A stretch of DNA of 64,000 nt, taken from assembly GCA_018820275.1 (NCBI GenBank), contig JAHJOO010000014.1, positions 62,001 through 126,000 on the forward strand, given 5' to 3'. The translations under genes were made by a program, and so were the position numbers. Each line of letters starts with the position of its first letter. The first letter of the stretch is position 1. Origin of the DNA: Alphaproteobacteria bacterium. Its GTDB lineage: Bacteria > Pseudomonadota > Alphaproteobacteria > Caulobacterales > Caulobacteraceae. Under the pieces are notes generated by a model. That model was not told the DNA's origin, did no database searches, and worked only from the letters and a program-made list of their open reading frames with translations. This document shows, one piece after another, positions 12,024 through 20,878 of the stretch.

Positions 12024-14245
12024 GCCGCGCCCTGTTGTTGACCGTTCTGGCCTGCGGCGTGGCGACGGCGCTGCCGACGGCCGCCGCCGAACGGCCACGT
12101 CCGGCCGCCGTGCGCCCCGTCGCGGACGACGCCGCCCCGGTTCTCGTCTCGCCCGCAGCCTGGGCCGAGATGGCCGCGTCGCGCGGCCGGTATCCCATGT
12201 TCGACGCGGAGGTCGCGCGGGTGGAGGCCGAGGTGCGGGCCGGCATGGCCGCGGGCGTGGACGTGCCGCAGCCGCGCGACCTGGGCGGCGGCGCGACGCA
12301 TGAGCGCCACAAGGCCAACTACAAGCTGATCGCGGGGGCCGGCGCCCTCTACCGGATCACCGGCGACCGCGCCTACGCCGACTTCGCGCGCGACCTGCTG
12401 CTGGCGTACGCCGATCTGTATCCGACCCTCGGTCTGCATCCCGCCGGCCGGTCGCCGGTCAAGGGGCGGCTGTTCTGGCAGGCGCTGAACGATTCCGTGT
12501 GGCTGGTCTATTCGGCCCAGGGCTACGACGCCATTCGCGACACCCTGTCGCCCGAGCATCGCCGACGCATCGACGACGACGTCTTCCGCCGCATGGCGCG
12601 CTTCCTGTCCGAGGACAACGCCGACTATTTCGACCGCATCCACAACCACGCCACCTGGGCCACGGCGGGCGTCGGCATGACGGGCTACGTCCTGCGCGAC
12701 TCCGCCCTGGTCGAGCGCGCGCTGAAGGGCACGGACCGGTCCGGAACGGGCGGCTTCCTGCGGCAGATCGATCTGCTGTTCTCGCCGGACGGCTATTACG
12801 CCGAGGGCCCCTATTACCAACGCTACGCCCTGGCCCCCTTCGTCATCTTCGCCCGCGCCATCCAGCAGAACGAACCGGAGCGCGGGATCTTCCGGTACCG
12901 CGACGGTGTGCTGCTCAAGGCCGTCGACGGCCTGCTGCAGGCGACCTATGGCGGGCTGATCGTCCCGGTCAACGACGCCCTGCTGGAAAAGGGGATCCGC
13001 AGCGAGGAGATCGTCACCGGCGTCGCCGTCGCCTACGCGCAGACCGAGGATCCGCGGCTGCTGTCGATCGCCGCGGCCCAGGGCCGGACCCTGCTGTCGC
13101 CCGACGGACTGGCGATTGCCCGGGGCGTGAGCGAGGGGGCCGGGCGTGACTTCGAGTTCCGCTCGCTGCGGCTGCGCGACGGCCCGGACGGCGACATGGG
13201 CGCGCTCGTCTTCCTGCGGCGCGGCGGGGCGAACGGACAGATGCTGGTCATGAAGAACACCCAGCAGGGACAGGGCCACGGCCACTTCGATCGCCTGAAC
13301 TGGCTGTTCTACGACGGCGGCCATCCGGTGATCCGCGACTACGGCGCCGCGAGGTTCATCAACGTCGAGGCCAAGGACGGCGGCGGCTATCTGGACGAGA
13401 ACGAGACCTGGGCCAAGCAGACCGTCGCCCACAACACCCTCGTGGTGAACGGCGCCAGCCATTTCGCGGGCGACTGGCGCGTCGGCGAAGAACACGGCAC
13501 CACGCCGCTGCTGTTCGAAACCGAAGGCGCGACCCAGATCGCTTCGGGGCGCACGTCCGACGCCTATCCCGGCGTGACCCTGACCCGGACCCTCGTCCTC
13601 CTGGAGCACCCCGACCTGGGCTTCCCCATCGTCGTGGACCTGCTGCGCGCGGACGCGACGCGCCCCGGACTCTATGACCTGCCGCTGTATTTCAACGGTC
13701 AGATCGTCACCCAGGGGTTCGAGGCCCGGCACGCCCCGGAGGCGCGGCCGGTGCTGGGGGACCGCGCGGGCTACCAGCACCTGTGGGTCGACGCCCAGTC
13801 CGAAGCGGGAGCGGAGCCGCGCAGCCTGACCTGGCTGCTGGACGGCCGCTTCTACACCTACCGCTTCGTCGCCTCGGCCCCGACCCGCGCCCTGCTGGTC
13901 GAAAGCGGCGCCAATGATCCGAACTTCAACCTGCGGCGCGAGCAGGCCCTGATCCGCCGCATGGAGGGCCAGGCCGAGGCGGCCTTTGTCGGCGTGCTGG
14001 AGCCGCACGGCGCCTATGATCCGACCGCCGAGACCGTGAGCGGCTCCACCAGCCGCATCCGCGCCGTGGAGCTGATCGAAGGCGACGGGGCGGACGTGAT
14101 CGTGATCACGCTGGCGTCCGGACGGATCGTGGCGCTGGGCATCGCACGGGAGATCACGGCGGAGGCCCGCCACCGGGTGGTCCGCGGCGGCCAGGCCTTC
14201 GAATGGACCGGCGCCTGGGCGCGCCTCGATCGGGAGACGCGCTGA
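12020..14245 (+). CDS. PL17 oligoalginate lyase (heparinase II/III-like)
   Basis: The ATG lies inside the PL6 stop (ATGA), so the two are translationally coupled. The signal peptide ends LPTAAA. The 741-residue protein has the PL17 layout: an N-terminal alpha/alpha barrel with QALNDSVWL, NHATW (Asn209, His210) and AEGPYYQRYAL (Tyr266), then a C-terminal beta-sheet domain with the metal/catalytic stretch GQGHGHFDRLNW. The His210-Tyr266 spacing of 56 equals His202-Tyr258 of Alg17c. It should release unsaturated uronate monomers, which rearrange to DEH, from oligomers made by PL6. It overlaps the MFS gene by one base (TGATG). Confidence 0.93.
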   Translation: MSRALLLTVLACGVATALPTAAAERPRPAAVRPVADDAAPVLVSPAAWAEMAASRGRYPMFDAEVARVEAEVRAGMAAGVDVPQPRDLGGGATHERHKANYKLIAGAGALYRITGDRAYADFARDLLLAYADLYPTLGLHPAGRSPVKGRLFWQALNDSVWLVYSAQGYDAIRDTLSPEHRRRIDDDVFRRMARFLSEDNADYFDRIHNHATWATAGVGMTGYVLRDSALVERALKGTDRSGTGGFLRQIDLLFSPDGYYAEGPYYQRYALAPFVIFARAIQQNEPERGIFRYRDGVLLKAVDGLLQATYGGLIVPVNDALLEKGIRSEEIVTGVAVAYAQTEDPRLLSIAAAQGRTLLSPDGLAIARGVSEGAGRDFEFRSLRLRDGPDGDMGALVFLRRGGANGQMLVMKNTQQGQGHGHFDRLNWLFYDGGHPVIRDYGAARFINVEAKDGGGYLDENETWAKQTVAHNTLVVNGASHFAGDWRVGEEHGTTPLLFETEGATQIASGRTSDAYPGVTLTRTLVLLEHPDLGFPIVVDLLRADATRPGLYDLPLYFNGQIVTQGFEARHAPEARPVLGDRAGYQHLWVDAQSEAGAEPRSLTWLLDGRFYTYRFVASAPTRALLVESGANDPNFNLRREQALIRRMEGQAEAAFVGVLEPHGAYDPTAETVSGSTSRIRAVELIEGDGADVIVITLASGRIVALGIAREITAEARHRVVRGGQAFEWTGAWARLDRETR

Positions 14246-15543
14246 TGAAGTCCAGGCTCCGCTGGGCCGTGATCGGCCTGATCGCCGTCGCTACGGTGAT
14301 CAACTACATCGACCGCAATGCTCTGGCGGTGATGTGGCCCGAGATCGCGCCGGAGATCGGCGCCACCAAGGAGGACTACGCCGCCCTGGTGACCGTCTTC
14401 ATGGTCTTCTATGCCATCGGACAGTTCGCCTTCGGCAAGCTGTTCGACGCCATCGGCGTGCGTCTGGGGTTCGCCCTGTCGATCGGGGCCTGGTCCGTTT
14501 CGATCGCGCTGCACGCGGTGGCCAATTCGATCCTGTCGTTCAGCATCTTCCGCGCCCTGCTGGGCCTCAGCGAGGCCGGCGCCTGGCCCGGGGCCGTCAA
14601 GGCCAATGCCGAGTGGTTTCCGCCGACGGAGCGGGCCTTCGCCCAGGGCATCTTCAACGCCGGCGCCTCGGTCGGAGCCATTGTGTCGGCCCCGCTGATC
14701 GCCGTGCTGTTCCTGACGCTGGGCTGGAAGGGGACCTTCCTGCTGATCGGGGCGCTGGGCTTCGTCTGGCTGCTGCCGTGGCTGATCGTCTACAAGGCCG
14801 GGCCCCATTCCCACGCCTGGTCGGATGCGGCGCAGGCGGCGCTTGAGAACTCGAAGGTCCAGCCGGTCGAGGCGCCCGTGGGGATCACACCCACGGACGG
14901 GGCCTATGTGCCCACCGTGCGCCAGCTGCTGACCCACCGCCAAAGCTGGGGCGTGATCCTGTCGCGCTTCTTCCTCGATCCGATCTGGTGGCTGTTCGTC
15001 AGCTGGCTGCCGCTCTACCTGGCCGAGACCTTCGGGTTCGACATCAAGCAGATCGGCATCTTCGCCTGGGTGCCGTTCGTGGGGGCGGCGATCGGCAGCC
15101 TGTTCGGCGGCTGGCTGTCCGGCGTGCTGATCAAGTCCGGCCGGTCGATCGACCTGGCGCGCAAGCTGTCGATCACCCTGGGCGGCCTGGTCATGACCCC
15201 GTGCCTGATCGCCGCGCCGCAGATCACCGATCCGACGGTCGCCGTGCTCGTCATCGCCGGGGTGTTGTTCGGCTTCCAGGTCGCGATCGGCAACATCCAG
15301 ACGATTCCGGGCGATCTGTTCGACGGCCGGTCGGTCGGCTCGCTGGCCGGGGTCGGGGGCATGGCGGCGGTCGCCGGAACCCTGATCACCACCTGGCTGG
15401 TGCCGGCCATGACGACGGTATCCTACGGCCCGATCTTCATCCTCGTGGCGGCCCTGGTGCCGCTGTCGCTGCTCTCCATCTGGCTGGTCCTCGGGCGCAT
15501 CGCGCCGGTCCAGCCCCGCTCTCCAATCCAGAAGGAAGTCTGA
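14245..15543 (+). CDS. MFS permease, anion:cation symporter type (hexuronate/DEH uptake)
   Basis: The start at ATG 14245 shares its A with the PL17 stop and gives a 432-residue protein that begins directly with TM1 (WAVIGLIAVATVINYIDRNAL). About twelve hydrophobic segments are visible, with the MFS motif A-like loop FGKLFDAIGVRLG between TM2 and TM3 and GLSEAGAWPGAVK, typical of the ExuT/ACS family of hexuronate and organic-anion transporters. Its place between lyases and an SDR suggests inner-membrane uptake of DEH or unsaturated uronates. The stop is immediately followed by the SDR start. Confidence 0.88.
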   Translation: MKSRLRWAVIGLIAVATVINYIDRNALAVMWPEIAPEIGATKEDYAALVTVFMVFYAIGQFAFGKLFDAIGVRLGFALSIGAWSVSIALHAVANSILSFSIFRALLGLSEAGAWPGAVKANAEWFPPTERAFAQGIFNAGASVGAIVSAPLIAVLFLTLGWKGTFLLIGALGFVWLLPWLIVYKAGPHSHAWSDAAQAALENSKVQPVEAPVGITPTDGAYVPTVRQLLTHRQSWGVILSRFFLDPIWWLFVSWLPLYLAETFGFDIKQIGIFAWVPFVGAAIGSLFGGWLSGVLIKSGRSIDLARKLSITLGGLVMTPCLIAAPQITDPTVAVLVIAGVLFGFQVAIGNIQTIPGDLFDGRSVGSLAGVGGMAAVAGTLITTWLVPAMTTVSYGPIFILVAALVPLSLLSIWLVLGRIAPVQPRSPIQKEV

Positions 15544-16296
15544 ATGCGGTTCCAGGACAAGCTCGCCATCGTGACCGGCGGCGGGCGAGACATCGGCCGT
15601 GAGGTGTCGATCCGGCTGGCCGCCGAAGGCGCCCGCGTGGTCATCGCCTACGCCAACGACGGCAACTCGGCCGAGGCGACGCTCGCGACCATCCGGGAGG
15701 CCGGCGGACAGGCCGTCGTGCACCGCGCCGATCTGACGAAGGCGGCCGAGGCGACCGGTCTGATCGACGCGGCGCTGACCGCGTTCGGTCCCTGCATCGA
15801 CGTCGTCGTGAACCTGACCGGCGGGATGGTGGAACGCCGCCCCCTCGCCGAGATCGACGAGGTCTTCTTCGACACGGTCATGAACCTGAACCTGAAGTCG
15901 ACCTACCTCGTCACCCGGGCGGCCGTGCCGCACATGGGTCGGGGCGGGGCGATCGTGAACTTCTCGTCCCAGGCCGCGCGCGACGGCGGCGGGCCCGGCG
16001 CGTCGATCTACGCCACGGCCAAGGGCGCGGTCACGACCTTCACCCGCGCCATGGCCAGGGAGCTGGGGCCGCAGGGCATCCGCGTGAACGCCCTGACGTG
16101 CGGGATGATCGCCACGCGCTTCCACGACGACTTCACCCGGGACGAGGTCCGCGCCTCCGTGGCCGCGGCCACGCCCCTGCGCCGCCAGGGCGACGCCGCC
16201 GAGGTGGCCCGGACGGTGGCCTATCTGGCGTCCGACGACGCGGCGTTCGTCACCGGCGTGAACCTGGACGTCAACGGGGGCCTGTACTTCTCGTGA
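15544..16296 (+). CDS. SDR oxidoreductase, probable DEH reductase
   Basis: A 250-residue classical short-chain dehydrogenase. The nucleotide-binding TGGGRDIG is at residues 11-18, a variant NLTGG replaces the usual NNAG near 90, Ser141/142 is in NFSSQ, and the catalytic Tyr156-x3-Lys160 is in SIYATAK. It starts directly after the MFS stop. In alginate degraders, an NAD(P)H SDR reduces 4-deoxy-L-erythro-5-hexoseulose uronate to 2-keto-3-deoxygluconate; the operon context supports that role here. No KDG kinase or aldolase is in the window, so the last steps are encoded elsewhere. Confidence 0.82.
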   Translation: MRFQDKLAIVTGGGRDIGREVSIRLAAEGARVVIAYANDGNSAEATLATIREAGGQAVVHRADLTKAAEATGLIDAALTAFGPCIDVVVNLTGGMVERRPLAEIDEVFFDTVMNLNLKSTYLVTRAAVPHMGRGGAIVNFSSQAARDGGGPGASIYATAKGAVTTFTRAMARELGPQGIRVNALTCGMIATRFHDDFTRDEVRASVAAATPLRRQGDAAEVARTVAYLASDDAAFVTGVNLDVNGGLYFS

Positions 16297-17510
16297 CCCC
16301 GATCCGGCGAGCGGCGGCGGCCGGGGCCCTTGCGGCCCTGATGTGTGTGTCGGCCGCGCCGCTCGCCGTGGCCCAGGTCGCCGGCGGCGACTCTCCCGCG
16401 CCGACGACCTGGGCCCCCTTGTGGGTCGCCTCCCCCGCGCCACCCCGCTTCGACGGCACGCCCGAGGCGCCCCTCAGCTTCGACGACCAGACCGTGCGCC
16501 AGGACATCCGCGTCGGGGCCGCCGCGTCGGGCCTGCGCCTGCGGGTCAGCAACGAGGTCGGCGAGGACGTGCTGTCGATCGGCGCGATGACCCTGGCCGG
16601 TCCCGACGGCGTCGCCCGGCCCGTCACCTTCGGCGGCCTGACCGCCGTGGACTTGCCGGCAGGGCAGGTGCTGCTCAGCGACCCGCTGGGCGTCCGGGTC
16701 GCGGCCTTCGAGGTGGTGACCGTCCAGACCTGGCTGCCGGGACCGACGCGCGGGGCCGTGCGGCGCACGCCGGTGCGGCTGGGCGACGGCAGGACGGACG
16801 TGCCCGCCGACGCGCCCCTGACCCGCCGGCAGTCGGTGATCTCCGCGATCTACGGCGTGAGCGATCGCGCGCCCGTGGTGGTCGTGGCCCTCGGCGACTC
16901 CATCACCGAGGGGGCCACCTCGACCCTGGGCGCCGACGCCGACTGGCCGTCGGTGCTGGCGCGTCGTCTGCATGCGGTCTGTCCGGGCGGCTACGTGGTG
17001 CTGAACGCGGGCATCAGCGGCAACCAGATCATTCGCCACGGCCGCAGCCCGAGCGCGCTGATGCGGCTGGACCGCGACGTCCTGTCCCTGCCCGGCGTGG
17101 ACTTCGTCATCCTGATCGAGGGCATCAACGACATCCGGCATGCCGGCGACCCGTCGCGGCCGGGCCTCGACGCCGGGCTGGTGATCCTCGGCTATCGCCA
17201 GATCGTCGACCGGCTGGACCCGCACGGCATCCGCGTGCTCGGCGGCACCGTCACCGCCTTTCAGGACTCGGAACGCTACGATGTCCGGTCGGCCGACGCC
17301 CGGCGGGCCCTGAACGCCTTCATCCGCGAGGAGGGCGTCTTCGCGGGAGTCGTCGACTTCGACGCGGCCACGCGCGATCCCGAGCGGCCCGAGGCCATGC
17401 GCGCCGATTTCAGCCGCGACGACCGCCTCCATCCGAACGACGCCGGATACCGGGCCATGGCCGACGCCGTGGACCTGGACCTGCTGGCCCACCCGGACTC
17501 GGGGTGCTGA
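16293..17510 (+). CDS. Secreted SGNH/GDSL esterase, last gene of the alginate operon
   Basis: The start is GTG 16293, overlapping the SDR stop (GTGA). It opens a signal peptide ending SAAPLAVAQ, whereas the longer ORF upstream lies antisense to no signal and inside the SDR gene. The 405-residue product has an N-terminal beta-rich domain (about 40-180) and a C-terminal SGNH hydrolase. Block I is GDSITEG, block II is NAGISGNQI, block III is GINDI, and block V is DRLHPNDAGY with the catalytic Asp/His. The substrate is not known. Its place in an alginate operon suggests removal of O-acetyl groups from bacterial alginate, which is inference. Confidence 0.85.
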   Translation: MTPIRRAAAAGALAALMCVSAAPLAVAQVAGGDSPAPTTWAPLWVASPAPPRFDGTPEAPLSFDDQTVRQDIRVGAAASGLRLRVSNEVGEDVLSIGAMTLAGPDGVARPVTFGGLTAVDLPAGQVLLSDPLGVRVAAFEVVTVQTWLPGPTRGAVRRTPVRLGDGRTDVPADAPLTRRQSVISAIYGVSDRAPVVVVALGDSITEGATSTLGADADWPSVLARRLHAVCPGGYVVLNAGISGNQIIRHGRSPSALMRLDRDVLSLPGVDFVILIEGINDIRHAGDPSRPGLDAGLVILGYRQIVDRLDPHGIRVLGGTVTAFQDSERYDVRSADARRALNAFIREEGVFAGVVDFDAATRDPERPEAMRADFSRDDRLHPNDAGYRAMADAVDLDLLAHPDSGC

Positions 17511-17915
17511 TCAGCCGCGTCGGATGACCGGGGTCAGGGTGGCGTCGGCGTTCAGGCGCTGGCCCCGGCGGCCCGCGAAGATCAGCACCTCCTGGCCCTC
17601 GGCGGCCCAGCGCTCCAGCGCGGCGCGGTGCGGCGGGGCTCGCCACGCCTGGGGTCTGGCGGGGTCGCACTCCACGATCAGGCGTCCGCCGTCGACGTGC
17701 ATCAGGAAGCCGCACACCGCGGGCTTCCAGCCATCGTCGAGCGCCTCGGTCAGCAGCCAGGTGCAGTTGAAGACCCGGCACGACCCGGGGCGCGCGTCGT
17801 AGGCGTCGCAGCCGCGCCCGCGCCGGAAGTGGGCGCACCATTTGCCGGCCGGCTTCTCCAGCTCGGTCACGCCCATCAGCTTGCAGCACAGGCCGCAGTC
17901 GCCGCAGGACTTCAC
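17511..17915 (-). CDS. YkgJ-family cysteine-cluster protein
   Basis: A 134-residue protein with the N-terminal cluster CGDCGLCCK plus further Cys in KWCAHF, GCDAYDARPGSC and NCTW. This is the CxxCxxCC-type putative zinc/iron-chelating motif of the YkgJ (UPF0153) family. Function is unknown in the family; an iron or zinc ligand is likely. It is convergent with the alginate operon, its stop meeting the SGNH stop without a gap. A Fur-like box begins 18 bases upstream of its start, which fits a link to iron. Confidence 0.8.
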   Translation of the reverse strand: MKSCGDCGLCCKLMGVTELEKPAGKWCAHFRRGRGCDAYDARPGSCRVFNCTWLLTEALDDGWKPAVCGFLMHVDGGRLIVECDPARPQAWRAPPHRAALERWAAEGQEVLIFAGRRGQRLNADATLTPVIRRG

Positions 17916-17932
17916 GGCCGCGCTTGCGTCAT

Positions 17933-17967
17933 TTGCGACTCGCTCGCAATATGAGAGTCGTTCGCAA
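17933..17967. promoter_or_regulatory. Fur-like iron box, two adjoining palindromes
   Basis: TTGCGA-CTCGC-TCGCAA is a perfect 6-bp inverted repeat (17933-17949). Next to it TGAGAGTCGTTCGCA (17952-17966) matches the same 15-bp pattern, with centres 18 bases apart. Both resemble proteobacterial Fur sites of the TGCGAATNATTCGCA / TGAGAATCATTCTCA kind. The site lies just upstream of the YkgJ-like gene on the minus strand; a weak 81-codon frame starts at 17981 on the other side. Confidence 0.55.
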
Positions 17968-18081
17968 GTGGAGGCGCGTCATGATGCTGCTGATCCCGGC
18001 CGCGGAGCTGATCGCCCGGATGCGGGCCGACCGAGAGGCGGACGGTCCGGCCGAAGCCGGTCCCGCCCGCCCGTCCCCAGG

Positions 18082-20400
18082 TCACTCAGACGCGGCGGCC
18101 GCGGCGGCGCGGGGCCAGCCGTTGTTGGCCAGGTCGGCGTCGGCAGTCTGCTGCATCGGATCGACCATGACCGAGGTCACCGTCTTGTCCGTCACGTGCT
18201 GCCAGGTGACCGTGCGGTTGTTCTGACGCCAGATCTCGGCCGGGATCTTCACCGTCTCGGTCGTGCCGTCGTCGTAGGTGAACTGCACGATGATCGGCAT
18301 AACCACGCCGCCGACGTTGGAGAAGGTCAGCCGGTACAGCTTGCCGCCATAGGTCTGGGCCCGGCGGATCAGGTCGTCGTACTGGCCGTTCTTGGAGGCG
18401 GCCCAGACGCGGCGCTGTTCATCGGTGATCGGAAACTCGGCCGATCCGTCGTCCGACGGATTGTCCAGCGCCGGCATGCGGTCGACGAGGGGAACCCGGC
18501 CCTCGGCGCGATCCGCCAGCACGGTGACCGACGGCGGCTCGGGCGCGGGCGGCGTCGCGGGGCCTTCGGCCTGCGGCTGGCCACCTTGGGTGGGCCTCTC
18601 CATGGTGGCGACGACCACGCTGTCCAGCGAGATGTCGACGTGGTCGGTCGAGTAAAACCACCCACGCCAGAACCAGTCGAGGTCCATGCCCGAGACCTCT
18701 TCCATGGTGCGGAAGAAGTCGTACGGCGTGGCGCGCTTGAACTTCCAGCGGCGGCCGTACTCGGCGATGGCGCGATCGAACAGCTCGCGGCCCATCACGG
18801 TCTCGCGCAGCACCGTCAGGGCCACGCCCGGCTTCACATAGCCCTCGAAGCCGTAGTTGGTCAGGTTCTGGGCACCCGTCATCAGCGGCTGCTGGTTCTC
18901 GCTGAGCATGTGCCGGATGATGGCGCCGCGCGGCTCGCCCGAGGCGTCGAAGTCGGCGTCCCACAGCTTCTCGGCCTGGAACTCGACGAAGGTGTTGATG
19001 CCCTCGTCCATCCAGACCCACTGGCGCTCGTCGGAGTTGACGATCATCGGGAACCAGATGTGGCCGATCTCGTGGATGATCACGCCGGCCAGGGCGTATT
19101 TCACGTCCTCGACGCGCTGCGGCGTGCCGTCCGGCGCGCGGACAGGCCGGGCCCCGTTGAAGGTGATCATCGGATATTCCATCCCGCCGACCGGACCGTT
19201 CACCGACTGGGCCGTGGGATAGGGATAGGGGAAGGTCGCCTCGCCGTAGACCTCGAGCGCGTGCGCCACGGCGCGGGTCGAGACCTGGTCCCACAGCGGG
19301 CGCGCCTCGCCCGGATAGAAGGACATGGCCATGACCACCGGCATCTCGGGGTCGCCGTTCGGCACGCCCATGGCGTCCCAGACGAATTTGCGCGAGCTGG
19401 CCCAGGCGAAGTCGCGGACGTTCTCGGCGCGGAAGGTCCAGGTGCGGGCACCGTCGACCGCGCCCAGTTCGGCTGCGGCGGCCTCGGCCGGATTGACGAT
19501 ATAGACCGGGTCGGTGGCGGTCCGGGCCGCGGTGTAGCGGCGGCGCTGTTCGGCCGTCAGGACGTCGCGGTCGTTGACCAGGACGCCCGAGGCCGCGACC
19601 ACGTGGTCGGCCGGAACGGTGATCGAGACCTGATAGTCGCCGAACTCGAGCGGGAACTCGGATCCCAGATAGGGCAGCTGATGCCAGCCCTCGTAGTCCG
19701 AGAAGGCGGCCAGGCGCGGGAACCACTGGGCCAGCTGGAAAATGCAGTCCGACTGGCCGTCAGAGGCGCGGAAGCACTCATAGCCCGAGCGGCCGCCGGT
19801 CAGGTCGCCGTCGCCGATGGCCAGGGTGTAGCCCATGTCGAAGGTGACGCGCTCGCCCGGCTTCAGCGGGGTCGGCAGGTCGATGCGCATCAGGGCGTCG
19901 TTGACCAGGAAGGTCATCGGCCGGCCCCGCGTGTCGGCGACCGTCAGATTGCTGAAGCCGCCTTCCCAGTCCTCGTAGATCAGCACCTGGGCCATGTCGA
20001 AGAGGCCGTAGGTGCCCTCGTCTCCGGTCGTCGAGGTGACGCGGTCCATGGAGTCCCGCTTGAACCCGTTCTGGTCCAGCAGCACCCACAGGAAGTCGAT
20101 CTCGTGCGGCGAGTTGTTGTGATAGGTGACGCGCTGGCTGCCGGTCAGGCTGCGGCCGGCCTCGTCCAGGCGCACGTCGACGACGTAATCGACCTTCTGC
20201 TGCCAGTAGGCCGGTCCCGGCTCGCCGGTGGCGGCGCGATAGACGTTGGGGCTGGGCCAGTCCTCGCCCTCGAACTGGCGGAAGGCGTCCTCGTACTCGC
20301 CCTTGGACTGGTCGGCGGCACCGACGCTGACCTGGGCCTGGGCGGCGGAGGCCAGAAGCGCGAGGCCGGACGCGGCCACCATCAGAAGTTTCAGCCGCAT
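18082..20400 (-). CDS. M1-family zinc metallopeptidase, secreted
   Basis: A 772-residue protein with a signal peptide ending LASAAQAQ. The M1 signature is complete: GGMEYP (about 405-410) for the substrate-binding loop, HEIGH (443-447) and the third zinc ligand Glu466 in WMDEGINTF. An N-terminal beta-saddle precedes the catalytic domain, and a beta-rich tail follows. It is a zinc aminopeptidase-type enzyme in the periplasm or outside the cell; the preferred peptide is unknown. It ends about 100 bases from the Fur-like box and is divergent from the his operon. Confidence 0.9.
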   Translation of the reverse strand: MRLKLLMVAASGLALLASAAQAQVSVGAADQSKGEYEDAFRQFEGEDWPSPNVYRAATGEPGPAYWQQKVDYVVDVRLDEAGRSLTGSQRVTYHNNSPHEIDFLWVLLDQNGFKRDSMDRVTSTTGDEGTYGLFDMAQVLIYEDWEGGFSNLTVADTRGRPMTFLVNDALMRIDLPTPLKPGERVTFDMGYTLAIGDGDLTGGRSGYECFRASDGQSDCIFQLAQWFPRLAAFSDYEGWHQLPYLGSEFPLEFGDYQVSITVPADHVVAASGVLVNDRDVLTAEQRRRYTAARTATDPVYIVNPAEAAAAELGAVDGARTWTFRAENVRDFAWASSRKFVWDAMGVPNGDPEMPVVMAMSFYPGEARPLWDQVSTRAVAHALEVYGEATFPYPYPTAQSVNGPVGGMEYPMITFNGARPVRAPDGTPQRVEDVKYALAGVIIHEIGHIWFPMIVNSDERQWVWMDEGINTFVEFQAEKLWDADFDASGEPRGAIIRHMLSENQQPLMTGAQNLTNYGFEGYVKPGVALTVLRETVMGRELFDRAIAEYGRRWKFKRATPYDFFRTMEEVSGMDLDWFWRGWFYSTDHVDISLDSVVVATMERPTQGGQPQAEGPATPPAPEPPSVTVLADRAEGRVPLVDRMPALDNPSDDGSAEFPITDEQRRVWAASKNGQYDDLIRRAQTYGGKLYRLTFSNVGGVVMPIIVQFTYDDGTTETVKIPAEIWRQNNRTVTWQHVTDKTVTSVMVDPMQQTADADLANNGWPRAAAAAASE

Positions 20401-20514
20401 CGTCGTGCTCCCGTCAAAAAGTCGAAATCGCGGCGGACCTTAAGCCCCGGACGACGTGGCGCAAGGCGCGGAAGGTTACGAAACGGACAGAATGTCGCGG
20501 ACCGGGGCGACCGC

Positions 20515-20552
20515 TTGACCGTTCCAGTGTTACAGCATAGTGGAACGCACCA
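20515..20552 (+). promoter_or_regulatory. his operon promoter with overlapping inverted repeat, probably leaderless
   Basis: A TTGACC -35-like box (20515-20520) is followed 15-17 bases later by CATAGTGG as a weak -10. The inverted repeat GTTCCA (20521-20526) / TGGAAC (20541-20546) fills the spacer and the -10, a position suited to repression by the TrpR-like product of the next gene. The predicted start of transcription falls at about 20549-20552, on or next to the ATG of yerC, so the mRNA may have no leader. Confidence 0.45.
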
Positions 20553-20869
20553 TGACCGCCGCCCTCCCCCGCAACGCCGCCGCGACGGCCCGCAGTCGCG
20601 TCGACCTGTACGACGCCTTGCTGGCGCTGACGACGCGCGAGGAGGTCGACGCCTTCCTGTCGGACCTGTGCACGCCGGCCGAGATCCGCGCCTTCGCCGA
20701 GCGCTGGCAGGTGGCCCGCCTGCTGGACGCGGGCGGCAAGTCATATCGTGAGATCGCGGCCGAGGCCCAGGCCAGCCCGACCACCGTCGTGCGGGTCGCC
20801 CGCTTCCTCAAGGAGATGCCGCATCAGGGATACCGCCTGGTGCTGGATCGTCTCGCCGCCAACAGCTGA
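20552..20869 (+). CDS. YerC/YecD-family TrpR-like regulator
   Basis: A 105-residue protein from ATG 20552; a GTG at 20540 is in frame but lies within the promoter/operator. The body is a TrpR-type helical repressor with the helix-turn-helix CTPAEIRAFAERWQVARLL followed by KSYREIAAEAQASPTTVVRV. YerC/HisR-like TrpR relatives are often coded next to histidine genes and are believed to repress them. Here it is the first gene of the his operon, 9 bases before hisG, so it probably autoregulates the operon; the effector (histidine or another signal) is unknown. Confidence 0.82.
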   Translation: MTAALPRNAAATARSRVDLYDALLALTTREEVDAFLSDLCTPAEIRAFAERWQVARLLDAGGKSYREIAAEAQASPTTVVRVARFLKEMPHQGYRLVLDRLAANS

Positions 20870-20878
20870 GTTGAAATC

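Noticed and set aside
8946-12098. 1,050-residue minus-strand frame across the divergent alginate promoter
   Set aside because: It runs antisense through PL6 and across a promoter region with no recognisable domain; typical GC-rich third-position shadow.
14014-16443. 809-residue minus-strand frame
   Set aside because: Antisense to the MFS and SDR genes, with Arg/Gly/Gln-rich sequence and no motif.
17924-18226. 100-residue plus-strand frame next to the Fur-like box
   Set aside because: Its second half is antisense to the end of the M1 gene and its start has no ribosome site; mentioned only as a possible remnant under the Fur finding.
17842-20751. 969-residue plus-strand frame
   Set aside because: Antisense to the M1 peptidase; no domain seen and the composition is that of a shadow.
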